Origin: Chaetomium olivaceum
Taxonomy: Eukaryota; Ascomycota; Sordariomycetes; Sordariales; Chaetomiaceae
Length of the DNA: 64,000 nt
Assembly: GCA_039881045.1 (NCBI GenBank)
Contig: JAYWVB010000047.1
Location: 186,001-250,000 of the forward strand
Direction: 5' to 3'
The notes below the pieces were generated by a model that saw only the letters and a list, made by a program, of their open reading frames with translations, made no database searches and had not been told where the DNA came from. The translations under genes were made by a program, and so were the position numbers. Positions 9,803 to 20,943 of this stretch are shown piece after piece; the first letter of the stretch is position 1; every line of letters starts with the position of its first letter.

Positions 9803-11498
9803 CTTTAGTTCGAAAAATGCCACGAGGCGCTGATGCAGTGTTGTTCCTGGAATGTAACGGCAACGGATGCGGCGCACGGTTGAGGAGGAACTCGGCGCAT
9901 TTTAAGGGCAGACACGGCAAACGACATCCTCCCCTTTCCCATCATGGCTAGGTTGCCCGGCGAGAAACGTGGGCAGGGTGCACCGTAGCAGTCCGGACTG
10001 CCGATGGCGGCGCAGTGGCATCGCCGAGTCCCTATGGGAGAAAGCGTCGTACCATAAACAATAGTATGTTGGGTCTTGGGGGCTAATCAGGGGCGAGGGG
10101 CGTCTTCGAGATGGAACCAACAGCATCAGAGCGAATCTGAGAGACAGACTGGCCGGAGAAAATGTGCGACATGTTCGAACCGGAAATTGCAGCAATGCAG
10201 CCGGCATCCACATTGTCGGGCCTAAATGCTGGTTGCGGGAGAAAATGTGGAAAATGCTACTCCAGGAAAGACAACCCCCACCAGACTCACTGGTCTTCCT
10301 CGACGCTAGTGGAACGAAGGATGCGAAGGAGATGCTGGCTCTCCTAGGCAGCCCCACAAGCGCCCCTCTCTCCCCCTCCCCAAGCCCCAGGCCCCAGGCC
10401 CCACGATCTTCGATCGTTCTTCAAGGCCCGGATCGACGGCAACGGCGGGCGCCGCTGATCTGATCTGCTGAGTGGATTTCTCCGCTGCTGATCGAAACGA
10501 GAGAACCCGGTTCGAAGTCTTGAAGAACATAGAGAACACCAACATCCATGTTGAAAAACAAAAGAAATTGTATCATTTTGTTATGGTGCTGCATAGAGCA
10601 AACCCCATGCTAATATGTCCCGATCCGAGAACCCCTGTTGCAGGCAAGTTTCTCGCCCAAGGCTCACACACGGCGACCGGGTTGGGTGAAACTCCGAGCG
10701 GACGGATCTCACTGGCTTGGCCGGTATTCCCGAAAACCAGGACATACCCCTGGACAGCAGAGGGGAAAGGCACGCACAGAGCTGAGCGAGTCGGGTAATT
10801 TCATGGGCTGCCCCTTGGCGTGCTTGGGCATCTCATTGTGGTACTCGTGTATTCGCAGAAACTTCCAATTCGCCACTAGCAGCTCATGCAGCGTCCAAAC
10901 GCAGCCCACCGCTTCCCAAATCGACACCCTGGTTTCGGCACGAAACCGAGAGGAGGCAAAGCAGCCCCCCCGATGGGATCATGCGCGAGATCTCGCTTCC
11001 GGCAGCCACGCCGATACAACGTGTAAACCAGGATGGTGCCGAAGCGAGCGTCCCCAAAAGCAACCAGACGCGCCAGACGGCCGGAGACGACGCCGTTGCG
11101 GGACGTCAAGCGTTGAATGTCTTATCAATGTAACCCGACATGTGCCCCCGAATCGTCAACGACCCCCCCTGTAGAGGTCTGAGCGCTACTGCGCCAGGAT
11201 TCGAGATCTATCCTGTATCGAGCAGGTGGACACCGAACGACAGGTCCGAAAATACCCAAGCGGTTTTTGTCTCACATGCAAGCAGGTTCTTCGTGCCTGT
11301 CGGGCCCGAAAGAGGGCCACCGCCCGCCCTGTTCTTAAATCCTGTCGGACCCACCACTGGGAACCATGGCTACGGACGATAGTTTGCAATCGGTGTTGGG
11401 AAATCTGGGCATCATGTTCAAGTTGCGGTTGTGGTGATTTTCATACCCGCCGTGTCCGCCGCCGCCCTTCTCGAACGTGAGACTCCGAACCCAACATC
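9803..11498. other. Divergent intergenic region of 1.7 kb, no gene
   Basis: This is the upstream flank of both the FAD oxidoreductase (minus) and the SAT4-like gene (plus). Several open frames of 60-180 codons exist but show no known motif, signal peptide or coding-like composition. I treat it as promoter and UTR sequence. Confidence 0.5.
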
Positions 11499-13061
11499 AT
11501 GGATCCTTCTCTCCTGCCGCCAGACCCCTCCACTTTCCCGCCCGAGTATGTCAACGCGAGCAATGCGGGCCGGATCGTCGGGCTCGTGGGCTTTTTCCAC
11601 TTCCTCGCCTTGACCTTCGTCTCCCTGAGGCTCTACGTCCGCGTGTTCATGGTCAGGGCGTTTGGTGTCGACGATGCGCTGATTCTTATGGCTTGTGTAA
11701 GGACTACACCATGGTTATTAATCGCGGGAAATCTTTATCACTAACGCTACCGAAGGCTCTTGCACTCATGTCATGGATCTGCTTGGTCCTCCAAATACCT
11801 TACGGTCTCGGCCGCCACGGGCTGGTGGTGTCAATTGAGGACAGGACAAAGTTCGAGGAGATTACCTTCTGGAAGACGGTCTTCTCGGACGGGTTTGCCA
11901 TGGGCTTGCTGAGAATATCAATGGCTATCAGTTTGCTGCGGCTCAAAAAGGACCTTAAATGGTATCGGTGGTCCCTTTTTGCCGTCATGGGTACGTCTCT
12001 TACGCCCCCTTGTTTGAGTGGTGTGTGTTTTCATGGTATGGCTGGATGCTGACTGCCATTGCAGGATTCGTCGTGGCGTATTCGATTCAGGCCATTGTCT
12101 GGTTGTTTGTTTACTGCACACCCTTCTCGGGCTGGTGGGAGTTTCAATGGATGAATCCCTTTGACCCGAGATGCGCCGACTTCAACCTGTTTGTCAACCT
12201 CGTGTATTGGAATATTTGTGAGTTTACTCGTCTACGATGTCCCCCCGAGCAATTCTAACGCCAGACAGCCTGTAACATCTTCACTGATGTGGTCCTGGGC
12301 GCACTTCCCATCCCCATCATTTGGAGCCTCAAGATGAAGCTTCGCGTACGGCTCTATGTGATTGGCATTCTGAACCTGGGATATCTGTGAGTTCAGAACG
12401 AACCCGACCCGGCAATTCATTATCCGCTAACCACTGGCAACGTCCCACAGCTCTATCTTGATGGGCGTCCTCAAGGCAGTCTACATGCTCACGACGGGCG
12501 GCGACCCCGATGCCATCTTTGATTATTGGGTACATTTCTGGCAGAAGTAAGTCACAACAGCCAACGTCGACCGCTCGCAAGTTCCCATACTTACCTACCC
12601 ACCCTTCATAGCCTCCAACTCAACATCGGCATCATCGCCGCGTGCGCCTCCTTTCTCAAGCCCCTCGTCGGTCGCCTCCTCAAGATTAACAGCTCAGCCG
12701 GCTACTCGTACCCGAGCACGCCGTACGGGCGCAGCGGCGGCGGTGGCGGGCGCAGTGGGCGCACGCCCATGGGGGTCGAGACGATCGGCAGCAAGTACCC
12801 GCACCGGCGGGGGAGGCGGACGAGAGCCACGCGGACGAGTTCGAGATGCACACCAAGAGCGGCGGCTCGCCGACGGGGGAGAGCCGCGTGGTGACGAGCG
12901 TCGAGGGCGCCCCTTCCTCGCGCAGGCACTCGCCGGACTATTCGGCAGAGAACGTGGCGCCGGATAATAATAGTGAGGAGATTATCCTGCAGAAGCAGGA
13001 TACGGGTCATGGGATTATGATGACGAGGGATGTTAGTGTACGGTATAGTAATAAGGGATGA
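11499..13061 (+). CDS. SAT4/Pth11-type seven-helix membrane protein (fungal rhodopsin-like domain)
   Basis: This is an integral plasma-membrane protein of the large fungal family that includes Pth11-like receptors. It has six exons: 11499-11696, 11756-11990, 12065-12217, 12269-12386, 12451-12546 and 12612 onward, with introns of 51-74 nt and matching phases. Hallmarks are the helix 1-2 stretch LRLYVRVFMVRAFGVDDALI, the GLGRHG loop before helix 3, and FCTPF-like YCTPFSGWW after helix 4. No CFEM domain is present. In the last exon the frame as read stops at 12894. A tail in another frame, from about 12815 to 13061, looks like the true Ser-rich cytosolic tail (HTKSGGSPTGES...). One missing base in the GGCGGGGGAGG run near 12805-12815 would join them. 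The ligand and role are unknown. Confidence 0.8.
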
Positions 13062-13587
13062 TAGAAATGAATATAACTTGTGCGATAGTACTGTATGATG
13101 GCTGGGTTTAAGGAGCCTCGTTCGAACTGTGAATCTCTGTGCCCATGTCACATTGCCATGAGTAGGTACCCGTAGTTGTCCATCAATTCCCAAACCGCTC
13201 ATCCCTTTTCAAACAACTACAACTGCTGACCATAGGTAGCTCAGGGGACTCAACTCCACGTATCGAAGAGGTCCAATACTTGCTCTTACAAGAGCAGAGA
13301 GGCTGAGAAGGACTTTCGCTATACACAAACGAATCACAGGAATTCAGGCAGATGGACGAATGATACCCCGGGATTACGAAAACACAGAAGTTTCACTCCC
13401 TGCGGACGACCTTGGCGGCTTGGCTGTTGATCTCTTGGCGGCCTCATCGAGTCGGCGACGGGATGGCTTTGCTCACGCGACAACAATTTCAGCCCATCGT
13501 CACGCTCTCTTTCAACACCACAACCGGATCTCACGATAACTGAGGTAGCAGCATCCCGTGGCCAAGACAGGCCAACCCCCACCAACA
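13062..13587. other. Tandem intergenic, no gene
   Basis: This is 3' flank of the SAT4-like gene and promoter of the next gene, with no recognised element. Confidence 0.45.
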
Positions 13588-14593
13588 ATGGACCAACGGG
13601 CCAAAACCACCACAGCCATGGACTCATCATCACCACCCCTCCACAAAGGGATCGAGCTCCTCACCCCTTCGTCATCAGAACACCACCACACCACCACCAC
13701 CAACAACAACCACAACAACGACGCGGAACCCCTCCTCCCCCCCTACACCTACACCTCCACCTACCCCCACCCCTCCCCGGACACCGAGGCCGCCCGCGAC
13801 AGAGCACGCATCGACGCCATCGTGTCCCGCGCCGCCAGCCTCGCCGCCAAACGCATCATCCGCCAGCTGGTGGTATGCGCGGTGCTGTTCATCCCCGAGG
13901 CCGTTGCCGTCGGGCTGGTGGCCTCAGCGCTGAGGGACTGGAAGCGGGTCAAGGCGCTGCCGGATGAGGCGAGCGTGCCGGTGTGAGTTTCATAACTTTC
14001 ATTCAATCTTCAGGTTGTGCCCGGTCGGTTTTGTTGTGCCTTGGGGGGGTGGGGGGCGGGCGGGTGACCGGCGGGGTTGTGTATGAGGGGAGGGGAGCTG
14101 CTGATGTGTTAATGTGTGTGTGTGTGTCTAGGACTGTGGTGATGATCTCGATTGTTGTCGAGGTCATTTGGGTTGGGCTGTGGCTTCCGCTTGTGCTCTG
14201 CTGCTGCGGAGCCCGGCGGCACCGTATTCTTGCCGTTACGGTTGGGGTTCTGGGGGTTGCGGCGGCTGGGGTGTCGGTTTACATGCTGGCCGTTGTTGGG
14301 CAGTATCTGGGCGATGGGACGTGCGATGCGGACAAGTACCGGGATGCATGCCACAGAGGGCTGACCAAGGGGTTGCCGCGGGGTGTGTGAGGGTGCTGGT
14401 TACGTGAGTCCTGCCTTTCGAGAGAGCCGATGTGATCTGAGTTTTGCTAACATGTTAATGGAATAGTGCTCCTTTGTGCATTGCTTTGGCCGTCGTGAGT
14501 TTCACGGCCCGGAGGAAGCATCCTCCACCCAAGGGGCCATGGATGAGGTTCGTTTACAATGTGGGAGCACTTGTGCTACCAGCTCCTTCCTGA
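13588..14593 (+). CDS. Unrecognised fungal four-helix membrane protein
   Basis: I do not recognise this gene. The ATG at 13588 opens a disordered His/Thr/Asn-rich N-terminus of about 85 residues. A basic stretch and helix 1 (LVVCAVLFIPEAVAVGLVA) follow. After a 149-nt intron (13983-14131) come helices 2 and 3 (VVMISIVVEVIWVGLWLPLVL; ILAVTVGVLGVAAAGVSVYML), then a short Cys-containing loop (GTCDADKYRDACHRGL). After a second intron (14404-14466, CTAAC branch) helix 4 and a basic tail end at 14593. Exon 2 is one base short of the phase that exon 3 needs, so a single base seems missing in the CCGCGGGGTG run near 14378-14390. The four-helix plan resembles MARVEL or tetraspan proteins, but no diagnostic motif is present. 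Confidence 0.65.
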
Positions 14594-14887
14594 GTTCTCA
14601 CCACCCTCAGGAAAGTGAACTTACTGGTGCACAAGAACTAAAGGCGTGGCCTCAATCTTGTTCTTGCTGGATCGTCCACTTACAAAACCGGCTCCGACTC
14701 CCAGGCCGTATCAGACCTTGAATCTTAATCTCTATAGTTCTTGTGATCCGAACACTTGGGGCGGTGGTGTAACTACCTAAATCAGTTGACACTAGTACGG
14801 GCCATTAGGCTTTCAGACCCTATTCCCCGTATGTAGTGGTGTGGCCGGTGAAACCCGGCCGCCGTCAGCCGTTTTACCCTTGTTTTG

Positions 14888-14923
14888 GTGGGGCCGGGTC
14901 TGAGACCGGGTCTCCGGCCCCAC
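14888..14923. repeat. GC-rich inverted repeat (10-bp perfect arms)
   Basis: The arms GTGGGGCCGG and CCGGCCCCAC flank a 16-nt loop that is itself partly palindromic (GGTCTGAGACC). It lies about 300 bp past one gene and 500 bp before the next. It could be a terminator-like hairpin or the end of a small mobile element; I cannot tell which. Confidence 0.6.
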
Positions 14924-15263
14924 ACAACGGAGATCACGCCGATCACCCGCGGGATCATCTCATCTCTCCTTTCTTGAAACACCCATCTTGTTCAACCTCT
15001 TGAAACATCCAAAAGCTGCCCGCGCGTTGCGGCGTCGGTCTAGGGGATGAAGACCACCAAAACCATGCCAATTAAACCCTCTAATCCAAGCCCACGAGGG
15101 ACGGCCACCACCCATCTGACGCCTACTATCGTATTGAACTGGAATGCGGTAGTCGCACAGGGCAGGGGGCCTAGTCGGATTGTTCTAAGGAGCTGGTATG
15201 ATGATGGACAGTCCGAGCCCATCCCTCCAAATTACGAGACCTAGCATCATCTCCGGAATGAAG

Positions 15264-15305
15264 TATAAGATGGAACCCCGTCCCCAGGCTCTCTAACTGC
15301 CCCAG
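15264..15305 (+). promoter_or_regulatory. Putative LPMO core promoter: TATA-like box and two CreA-type sites
   Basis: TATAAGA is at 15264-15270, 154 bp before the ATG. CCCCAG, the reverse of the CreA consensus SYGGRG, occurs at 15282-15287 and 15300-15305. Paired CreA sites near cellulase promoters mediate glucose repression in other fungi. Function here is inferred only from the motif. Confidence 0.35.
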
Positions 15306-15423
15306 CATCACTTACAACACCAAGTTCCGGTATCCCAACAAAGCAATACACACACACTCCTTACAGTCTTTCCTTTCTTACAACCCACCAACTCCATCCA
15401 CTCTTTACAACCACCCACCCACC

Positions 15424-16152
15424 ATGCTCCTCAGCGTCACCCTCGCGGTGCTCGCGCTCGCCCACCACGCCTCGGCGCACGCGACCATCTTCCGCGTATC
15501 CGTCAACGGCAAGGACCAAGGCGACGGCGTGAACAAATACGTCCGGTCGCCCGCCACCAACGACCCGGTCCGCGACCTCGAGAGCCCCTCCCTCGTCTGC
15601 AACACCAAGGGCGGCACCGAAGTCGGCTCGTCCGTCAAGGCCGCCGCGGGGGACAAGATTACCTTCCACTGGTGGCACTACAACCCGGACGACCCGAACG
15701 ACTTCCCGCTGGACCCGTCGCACAAGGGCGCCATGCAGACGTGGATCGCCAACTACACGTCCGGGGACCCGACGGGACCGATCTGGAGCAAGCTGGCGGA
15801 GGACGGGTTCGAGGGCGGCAAGTGGGCGACCGAGAAGCTGATGGAGAAGGAGGGCGCCGTCGAGTTCCAGCTGCCCCAGGCGCTGGCCAAGGGGAAGTAT
15901 TTGATTCGGCAGGAGATTATCGCGCTGCATATGGCGGATGGTGCGGGTAACGACCCTGCGCGTCCGGACCGTGGTGCTGAGTTTTATCCCGGTTGTGTGC
16001 AGTTTGAGGTGTCGGGGGATGGGAACGCGGTGCCGGATCAGGACTTTGATTTCAACAAGGACTACAAGTACGATGACAAGGGACTGTTCTTCAACATCTA
16101 TGTTCCGTTCGACTCCTACACCCCGCCGGGGCCGAGGCCGTGGACGAAGTGA
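15424..16152 (+). CDS. AA9 lytic polysaccharide monooxygenase (formerly GH61)
   Basis: This is a secreted copper enzyme that oxidatively cleaves cellulose or hemicellulose. It is an intronless 242-residue protein. The signal peptide ends at SA, leaving His19 as the mature N-terminal His of the copper histidine brace. His100 in DPSHKG is the second copper ligand and Tyr188 in EFYPGC is the axial tyrosine. His169 in EIIALH is the second-sphere His. Cys59 and Cys191 can form the conserved disulfide. A single sequon NYT lies at 110-112. There is no CBM1 or other C-terminal module. Unusually, the residue two before the axial Tyr is Glu186, where AA9 enzymes normally have Gln. The start is supported by the signal peptide and by a TATA-like box upstream. 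Confidence 0.95.
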   Translation: MLLSVTLAVLALAHHASAHATIFRVSVNGKDQGDGVNKYVRSPATNDPVRDLESPSLVCNTKGGTEVGSSVKAAAGDKITFHWWHYNPDDPNDFPLDPSHKGAMQTWIANYTSGDPTGPIWSKLAEDGFEGGKWATEKLMEKEGAVEFQLPQALAKGKYLIRQEIIALHMADGAGNDPARPDRGAEFYPGCVQFEVSGDGNAVPDQDFDFNKDYKYDDKGLFFNIYVPFDSYTPPGPRPWTK

Positions 16153-16633
16153 GTTTGCGGTAGACAGTTGCAGGGGGTTGCGGTTTGGGGTTTAGGGGGA
16201 TATCCTCTTGTTTCTTTTGTTCCGTTTGATAGAATTGATCCCATTGCTATTTTCAGCGTTCTTTGCCCATAGCCCACGTCTATGAACCAGATGATTCTCA
16301 TTACAAGTTGTAGCTGCGCACCTGCTCTCATCCCAAGTGAGTTTCCCGTGTGCAAGGCGCAGGCCCTATGTACCGATGCATGTGACTCGTTATTCGAAAT
16401 GATATGAAAGAAAGGGGTATCCTGAGTGAGATAATAGCAGTAACAACAACTGTTCGTATCGACCAGAGTGAGGTCGGTTAGATGCCAGGGGACTGAGTTT
16501 GGTGCGTGAGTTTGGTGTGCTGGCTTCGGTGCTGACCATGACGTCGTCGATAGGAAGCCTGTGTCCGGGATTTCTTTTCCCTTCGACGCTCGTTTTGAAA
16601 CGCCCCAGCGAGCAACATGCTTAGGTCTAGGGG
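16153..16633. other. Convergent 3' intergenic, no gene
   Basis: This is the shared 3' flank of the LPMO (plus) and the mannosyltransferase (minus). No feature is recognised. Confidence 0.45.
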
Positions 16634-17971
16634 TCAACATTGCATGTGACCAAGCAAAGCCAGCCTTTGAATCCGTGGTGACGGAGACCGTCTTTGTTTG
16701 AACGTGGCCAACAGCCCATACCGGCAGCACCAGTTTAGCGGCTGTTCAGCATCCGCGTGCTCGACAACAGTTAAACCGGGTGACTCCTCTCTAGTACCCA
16801 GTAGCGCATAATCGCCAACACAAACCGTCAAACCACGTTGGGGGTTCTTCAACCGGCTGTAGCCACCCCTGCGGTACTTGCGGAAGCACCGCAGCCCCAA
16901 CCAGGAGACGAGCCCGATAACGACGAAGAGCACGGTAAAGAACAGCAGCAGGTGGTCGCCGATGCCCGCAAACAGTGTATTATCCCAGTTGTTCCACGTG
17001 CCACCGCCGTCTTCCTGGTGCGAGAAGAACACCCAGGGATCGGCGCCGGGGGCCATGTCCATCATGATGCGGTACAGACGATGCTCGTGTTGCTGCCCGT
17101 CGACAGGCTTGGGGAGCAGGGCGTGGTACTCCTGCCACATGGCCGTCAGGAACCACTGGCCGCTCGCGTACATGATGGTGACGAAGGGCAGCGGCCACTT
17201 CCAGTCGTAGGGGAGCAGCGACAGGGTCAGGCGGTGCCAGAAGGGGTGGTTCGGTCGCGCGCCCAGGATGTTGTTGCTGAGCGCGCCGCGCCCGCCGTCG
17301 GTCACCCAGACCGGGTAGTAGAGGAGCGGGGTCAGATCGGCTTTGCAGCCCTGGAACAAAGGTTCTGTTAGTATTTGGATGATAGCAAAAACACCGTACA
17401 TGGCCTAGCAAGAAAGTCACCCACGTTGTCGAGATCCATGTAGATGCCACCGTAGTGCAGCATGATAAAGTACCGGACCGCATCGACGCGCTGGACCGGG
17501 TAGCGATAGCCATCGTAGGTGCGTAAGAACCAGGGGTATTCCGTCTCGATAAAGTCGCGTGATGCTTTCTCGGTCCACAGCTGGAGTGGCACAATGTCAG
17601 CGTAGATCTAGGCGACAGCAATAGCCACTGCTGGAGGGGCAAGGCCGGCGCACCTTGTGCTCGAAGTCTGGGTTCGTGTCGATGCAGGTCTGCCGCATTT
17701 CGGCCATATCCGCCGGCAAGGTATCGTTTCCAGGCACGTGCCAGTTGTGGAAGACATTGTGGATGATTTTTGGTATGTGTTGGACGCGACCGGAGGCATC
17801 AGGACCAGCCTTGTCGACCGACGCGGTTGCTATTTCGGGCTGGGTGAGTCGGATTCCGGCATGTTCGAAGAAGATGGACTTGAAAAATAATAATCTCGAA
17901 ATGGCGTATCCAAGCAGTGTCACAAGGGCAATTGCCCAGAAGACAAGGGATATTCTAAATGGGATTCGCAT
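16634..17971 (-). CDS. Inositol phosphorylceramide mannosyltransferase (SUR1/CSH1-type MIPC synthase)
   Basis: This Golgi enzyme transfers mannose from GDP-mannose to inositol phosphorylceramide in sphingolipid synthesis. It has 396 residues in three exons: 17971-17654, 17580-17425 and 17350-16634, with introns of 73 and 74 nt, all phase 0. It has an N-terminal anchor helix (LVFWAIALVTLLGYAISRLLF), then IPKIIHNVFHNW. The OCH1-type sugar-transfer core carries the DXD motif in GGIYMDLDN at the end of exon 2. The third exon has a second membrane helix (HLLLFFTVLFVVIGLVSWLGL) and a cytosolic tail. Domain order and length fit SUR1/CSH1. A related alpha-1,6-mannosyltransferase role is less likely because of the C-terminal helix. 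The start at 17971 places the basic MRIPFR just before the anchor. Confidence 0.85.
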
Positions 17972-18852
17972 CTTGGTATTTGCGCTGGCGGCAGCAGCCG
18001 AAGGAGACAGGACGAAAGGAGAGAATCGAAGTTGAGACCCCGGATTCGAGGTTTGACAGGGGATGCAGGGGCTGTGGCGGGCCAACTACCGATCGGGTAA
18101 CCAATGGAGTGGATCAGAAGCCGTTGGGAGTCTTGTGACTTGAAACAGTGAGGTCCTGTAGGTACTGTAGGTACTGTAGTTAGGTACTGTATGTCCATAC
18201 GTAACGGCAAAGCAACCACTAATTATTTTTTTTGACTTCTTTAGTTCGCTCTGCACACTCGCTATCAAAGCAGCTATTATACTAGGTTATACATCTTTTC
18301 CTCAACGGACAACCCAGATGTCAACTCGGTCGTGATTAGTCTAGGTAGGGAGAGAGGCCTGATGCAGCGACCAGCACCTGTGCCGGATTCAGGATCTACT
18401 GTGGCCGAGAGGGCCAACAAACCGACCTGGGCAATAATCGGCAGCTGGGCGGCACATAATGTGCCGGTTGAGCCTTCAGCCCTCCTATGACGTTGGGTGT
18501 TGTCCAGCTTAAAGCGATATTCCCCTGTGCGGCCCCAAACTGCACAAAGCATCGCGGTCGCTTCCATGTATGTAATGTAATGTACCTGCTTTGGGTCCCT
18601 CGCCGGATTCATAAAGAGTCACCTTACGCCAGTGTCGAGAAAAAGGCCCAATTGCAGAACCCGTCTGCGGCCCCAGCGTTGGCTTCAGACACGACGGCCG
18701 GCCTTGACGTTGGCCGACTCTGGCACGCCATCCCCCCATTTCCCCGGTCTCGTCTCAGGTAGCCATGCTCCCTAGTGCTGCGGCGCTGCCGCTAAGCTCC
18801 CGCGTCGGGGCTCCGTAGATCTCGCCCTCTCCCCTATCACCCAAATCTCAGC
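17972..18852. other. Intergenic, short tandem repeat only
   Basis: This is the promoter of the mannosyltransferase and 3' flank of the fringe-like gene. Apart from the TGTAGGTAC repeats near 18156-18191, nothing is recognised. Confidence 0.45.
18156..18191. repeat. Short tandem repeat (TGTAGGTAC)n
   Basis: About three and a half units of CTGTAGGTA, one with a small insertion, lie 185 bp upstream of the mannosyltransferase ATG. Confidence 0.7.
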
Positions 18853-20305
18853 TCAGTACTGGATGCAGGTGGTCTCCAAAGATCTCGCCCGCGGGGCATT
18901 AATGGCAGAGACAGTCCCGGCCGTCGCCTTGCCGACAATCATCCAATGGCTTATATAACACGTCTCCGTCTCCGGGTTCCATGACCAAGCCAGAGAACTC
19001 CTTGACCGGCGGTTCAACTGCTTCTCGCACGCCTCAGCCGTCTTCACCTTGGGAATCGTGAGGGTAGACTCATCCGGCTCGCCCACATGATCCCAATCCC
19101 GGTGAAACGCGGCCTCCGTCTGCCTCCACGGCGGCGTCTCGCCATAGATCTCCCACAAGTCATTCCACATGACGGGCTTGCTGACGTTGCGGAAATACTC
19201 GCCGACCTCGCGCATGGCGGCCGGGGTGGGCAGCTTGTGGAAGGAAATCAGCGGCGAGCAGAGGCGGTCGGCGCGGATCTTGCTGAGCCGCGGCGGCTCG
19301 CCGTTGAACAGGTGGCTGTAGGACTCGTCGAGGTGGATGCCCAGCTTCAGCAGCGCCTTGGCCAGCAGCCGGTCGCCCCACGTCTCGTCGAGCGAGTCGA
19401 CGTAGACCGACGCGAGGGCCCGCTGGTTCTCGATGAGCGTCTTCATGGCTGCGTGCGAGAGAATGACGGCGGATCCGCCGTGCGCGAAGCGGGCTTTGAA
19501 ATCGCCCACGGCGTTGCCGAGGTAGTGGGGCTTCTCGGGGTCAAGGTGTTCGAGGAGGGGTCTGAGTGAAGGTTGGATGATGAAGGGTCGTCGTCGACGA
19601 GCAGGTACCACCGCTTGTGCGGGTACTTTTGGTAGGTCATTTCTAGGCCGGAGATGAACTACAAGATGTGTTAGCTACATGCTTATCAAGAAGTGACCAA
19701 GATACAAAAATGGGCGGCAAAAGCTGTACCTTCATCGCATCCAGTTCCCACCCAAACGCCCGGCAGTGGTTTTGTGCCAGTGCCTCATTATTATTAAAGA
19801 TTGCCTCGGTCAACTGGTTGTATTTCACAACCCTCGGATGATCCCCGTAACGGCGCAAGTGAAGCCGGAGGGAGTGGCCCACAGCATCGTGAACATGCAA
19901 CCCCTTATCGTGATACTTGTCGTTAAAGTCAATGTGGCCCTCCGAGTCGGCAATCACGAGAATGTCTCTAAACTCGTTCGCGTCGCTCAGAGCGTCCAGC
20001 CAGGCCGGCACCCGCTCCCGCGTGCCATACCCCGTCTTGACGATCACCACCAGATCCTGGCCCAGGTCAACCGGGTGCTCCGGGCGAGCGTACACCCACC
20101 GCTCGCTGGAGCGCGAGAACACGGCGGCCTTGAGCCGCCTCGCATTCCACCGGAAGGCCAGCCGCGCGGCGTTATCGTACGGCAGAACCAGCCACAGAAA
20201 GAAGAAGACGGTCAGGGCAAAGAAGACGGACGACCGTATCCTGATCCGAGGATGGGACCGCGGACGTGTCTTTGGGCCCATACCCACGCGGTTCCACGGC
20301 GTCAT
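18853..20305 (-). CDS. Fringe/GT31-type type II membrane glycosyltransferase, frameshifted as read
   Basis: This is a probable Golgi glycosyltransferase with an N-terminal anchor (SSVFFALTVFFFLWLVL) and a lumenal domain. Exon 1 (20305-19730) is followed by a 71-nt intron (19659-19729, GTACAG, GCTAAC branch, TTGTAG). Exon 2 begins FISGLEMTYQKYPHKRWYLL and leads into the acidic DDD metal-binding motif. Directly after DDD, near 19585-19588, the frame breaks. Continuing in the second frame (FIIQPSLRPLLEHLDPEKP) requires one missing base in the GGG run on the plus strand. The rest has the NAVGDFKARFAHGGSAVILS segment typical of GT31/fringe-related proteins. The combined length is about 460 residues. 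The family match is firm; donor and acceptor are unknown. Confidence 0.78.
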
Positions 20306-20943
20306 GCTCGCGAGAGTCGCTAACCGAGTCAGTTAGACAGAGCATTTTCGGATGGGGCAAGCAAGTCGCGGGTACAAGCAGCGATCAGACGGGACGAACC
20401 GGTGACGGGCAGGGCGACACACCCCTGGGATTTGTGAAATTGCAAGTTTGATGGTTCAACAACCCCTGTGGATTTTTGTGTTTGTTGTTTTGTTATGATT
20501 TGGTGCAGCAGAAGCCGAGTTTGCCGTGGAACAGACACTGCAAAATTAAGGATCATAACAATGCTACTTAGGAGGAAAACTAGGAAAGGAAAATGGCAGT
20601 TTTAAGACCACATGCTTTGCCATGCACGCAGAGGCTGAGGTGCGAAAGAAGGGTTTTGTTGGTTTCAGCGTCCGCCATGCTGACCCAATAACGCCATTGG
20701 GAAGTGTGTTGCTCGGCACGGCATGTGATGACAGGGTTAGGGTCACACCACAGAACATCCACATGTAATCTGTATAGGAACATCGAAACAGACGTCCAAA
20801 CCTTGGGTGTTTAACTTACCATGGGTCTCTCCTTTTTATAAGCAAGCCAATCGGCATCTAGTCCATCAAATAACTCCAGATCACAGCCGCGAGCAATCCA
20901 TCAACCCCAGCACCAATGGGGCCCTACTCCCTCCTCGGCCTCT
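20306..20943. other. Intergenic, no gene
   Basis: This is the promoter of the GT31-like gene and 3' flank of the pICln gene. No element is recognised. Confidence 0.45.

Larger units (their letters stand above)
14594..15423. other. Intergenic upstream of LPMO, contains a GC hairpin
   Basis: No coding potential is seen. It holds a GC-rich inverted repeat at 14888-14923. Near the LPMO it holds a TATA-like box and two CCCCAG sites, described separately. Confidence 0.5.

Noticed and set aside
10638..11174. Open frame of 178 codons upstream of the SAT4-like gene
   Set aside because: It has no ATG at its head, no recognisable motif and a biased composition without protein-like pattern.
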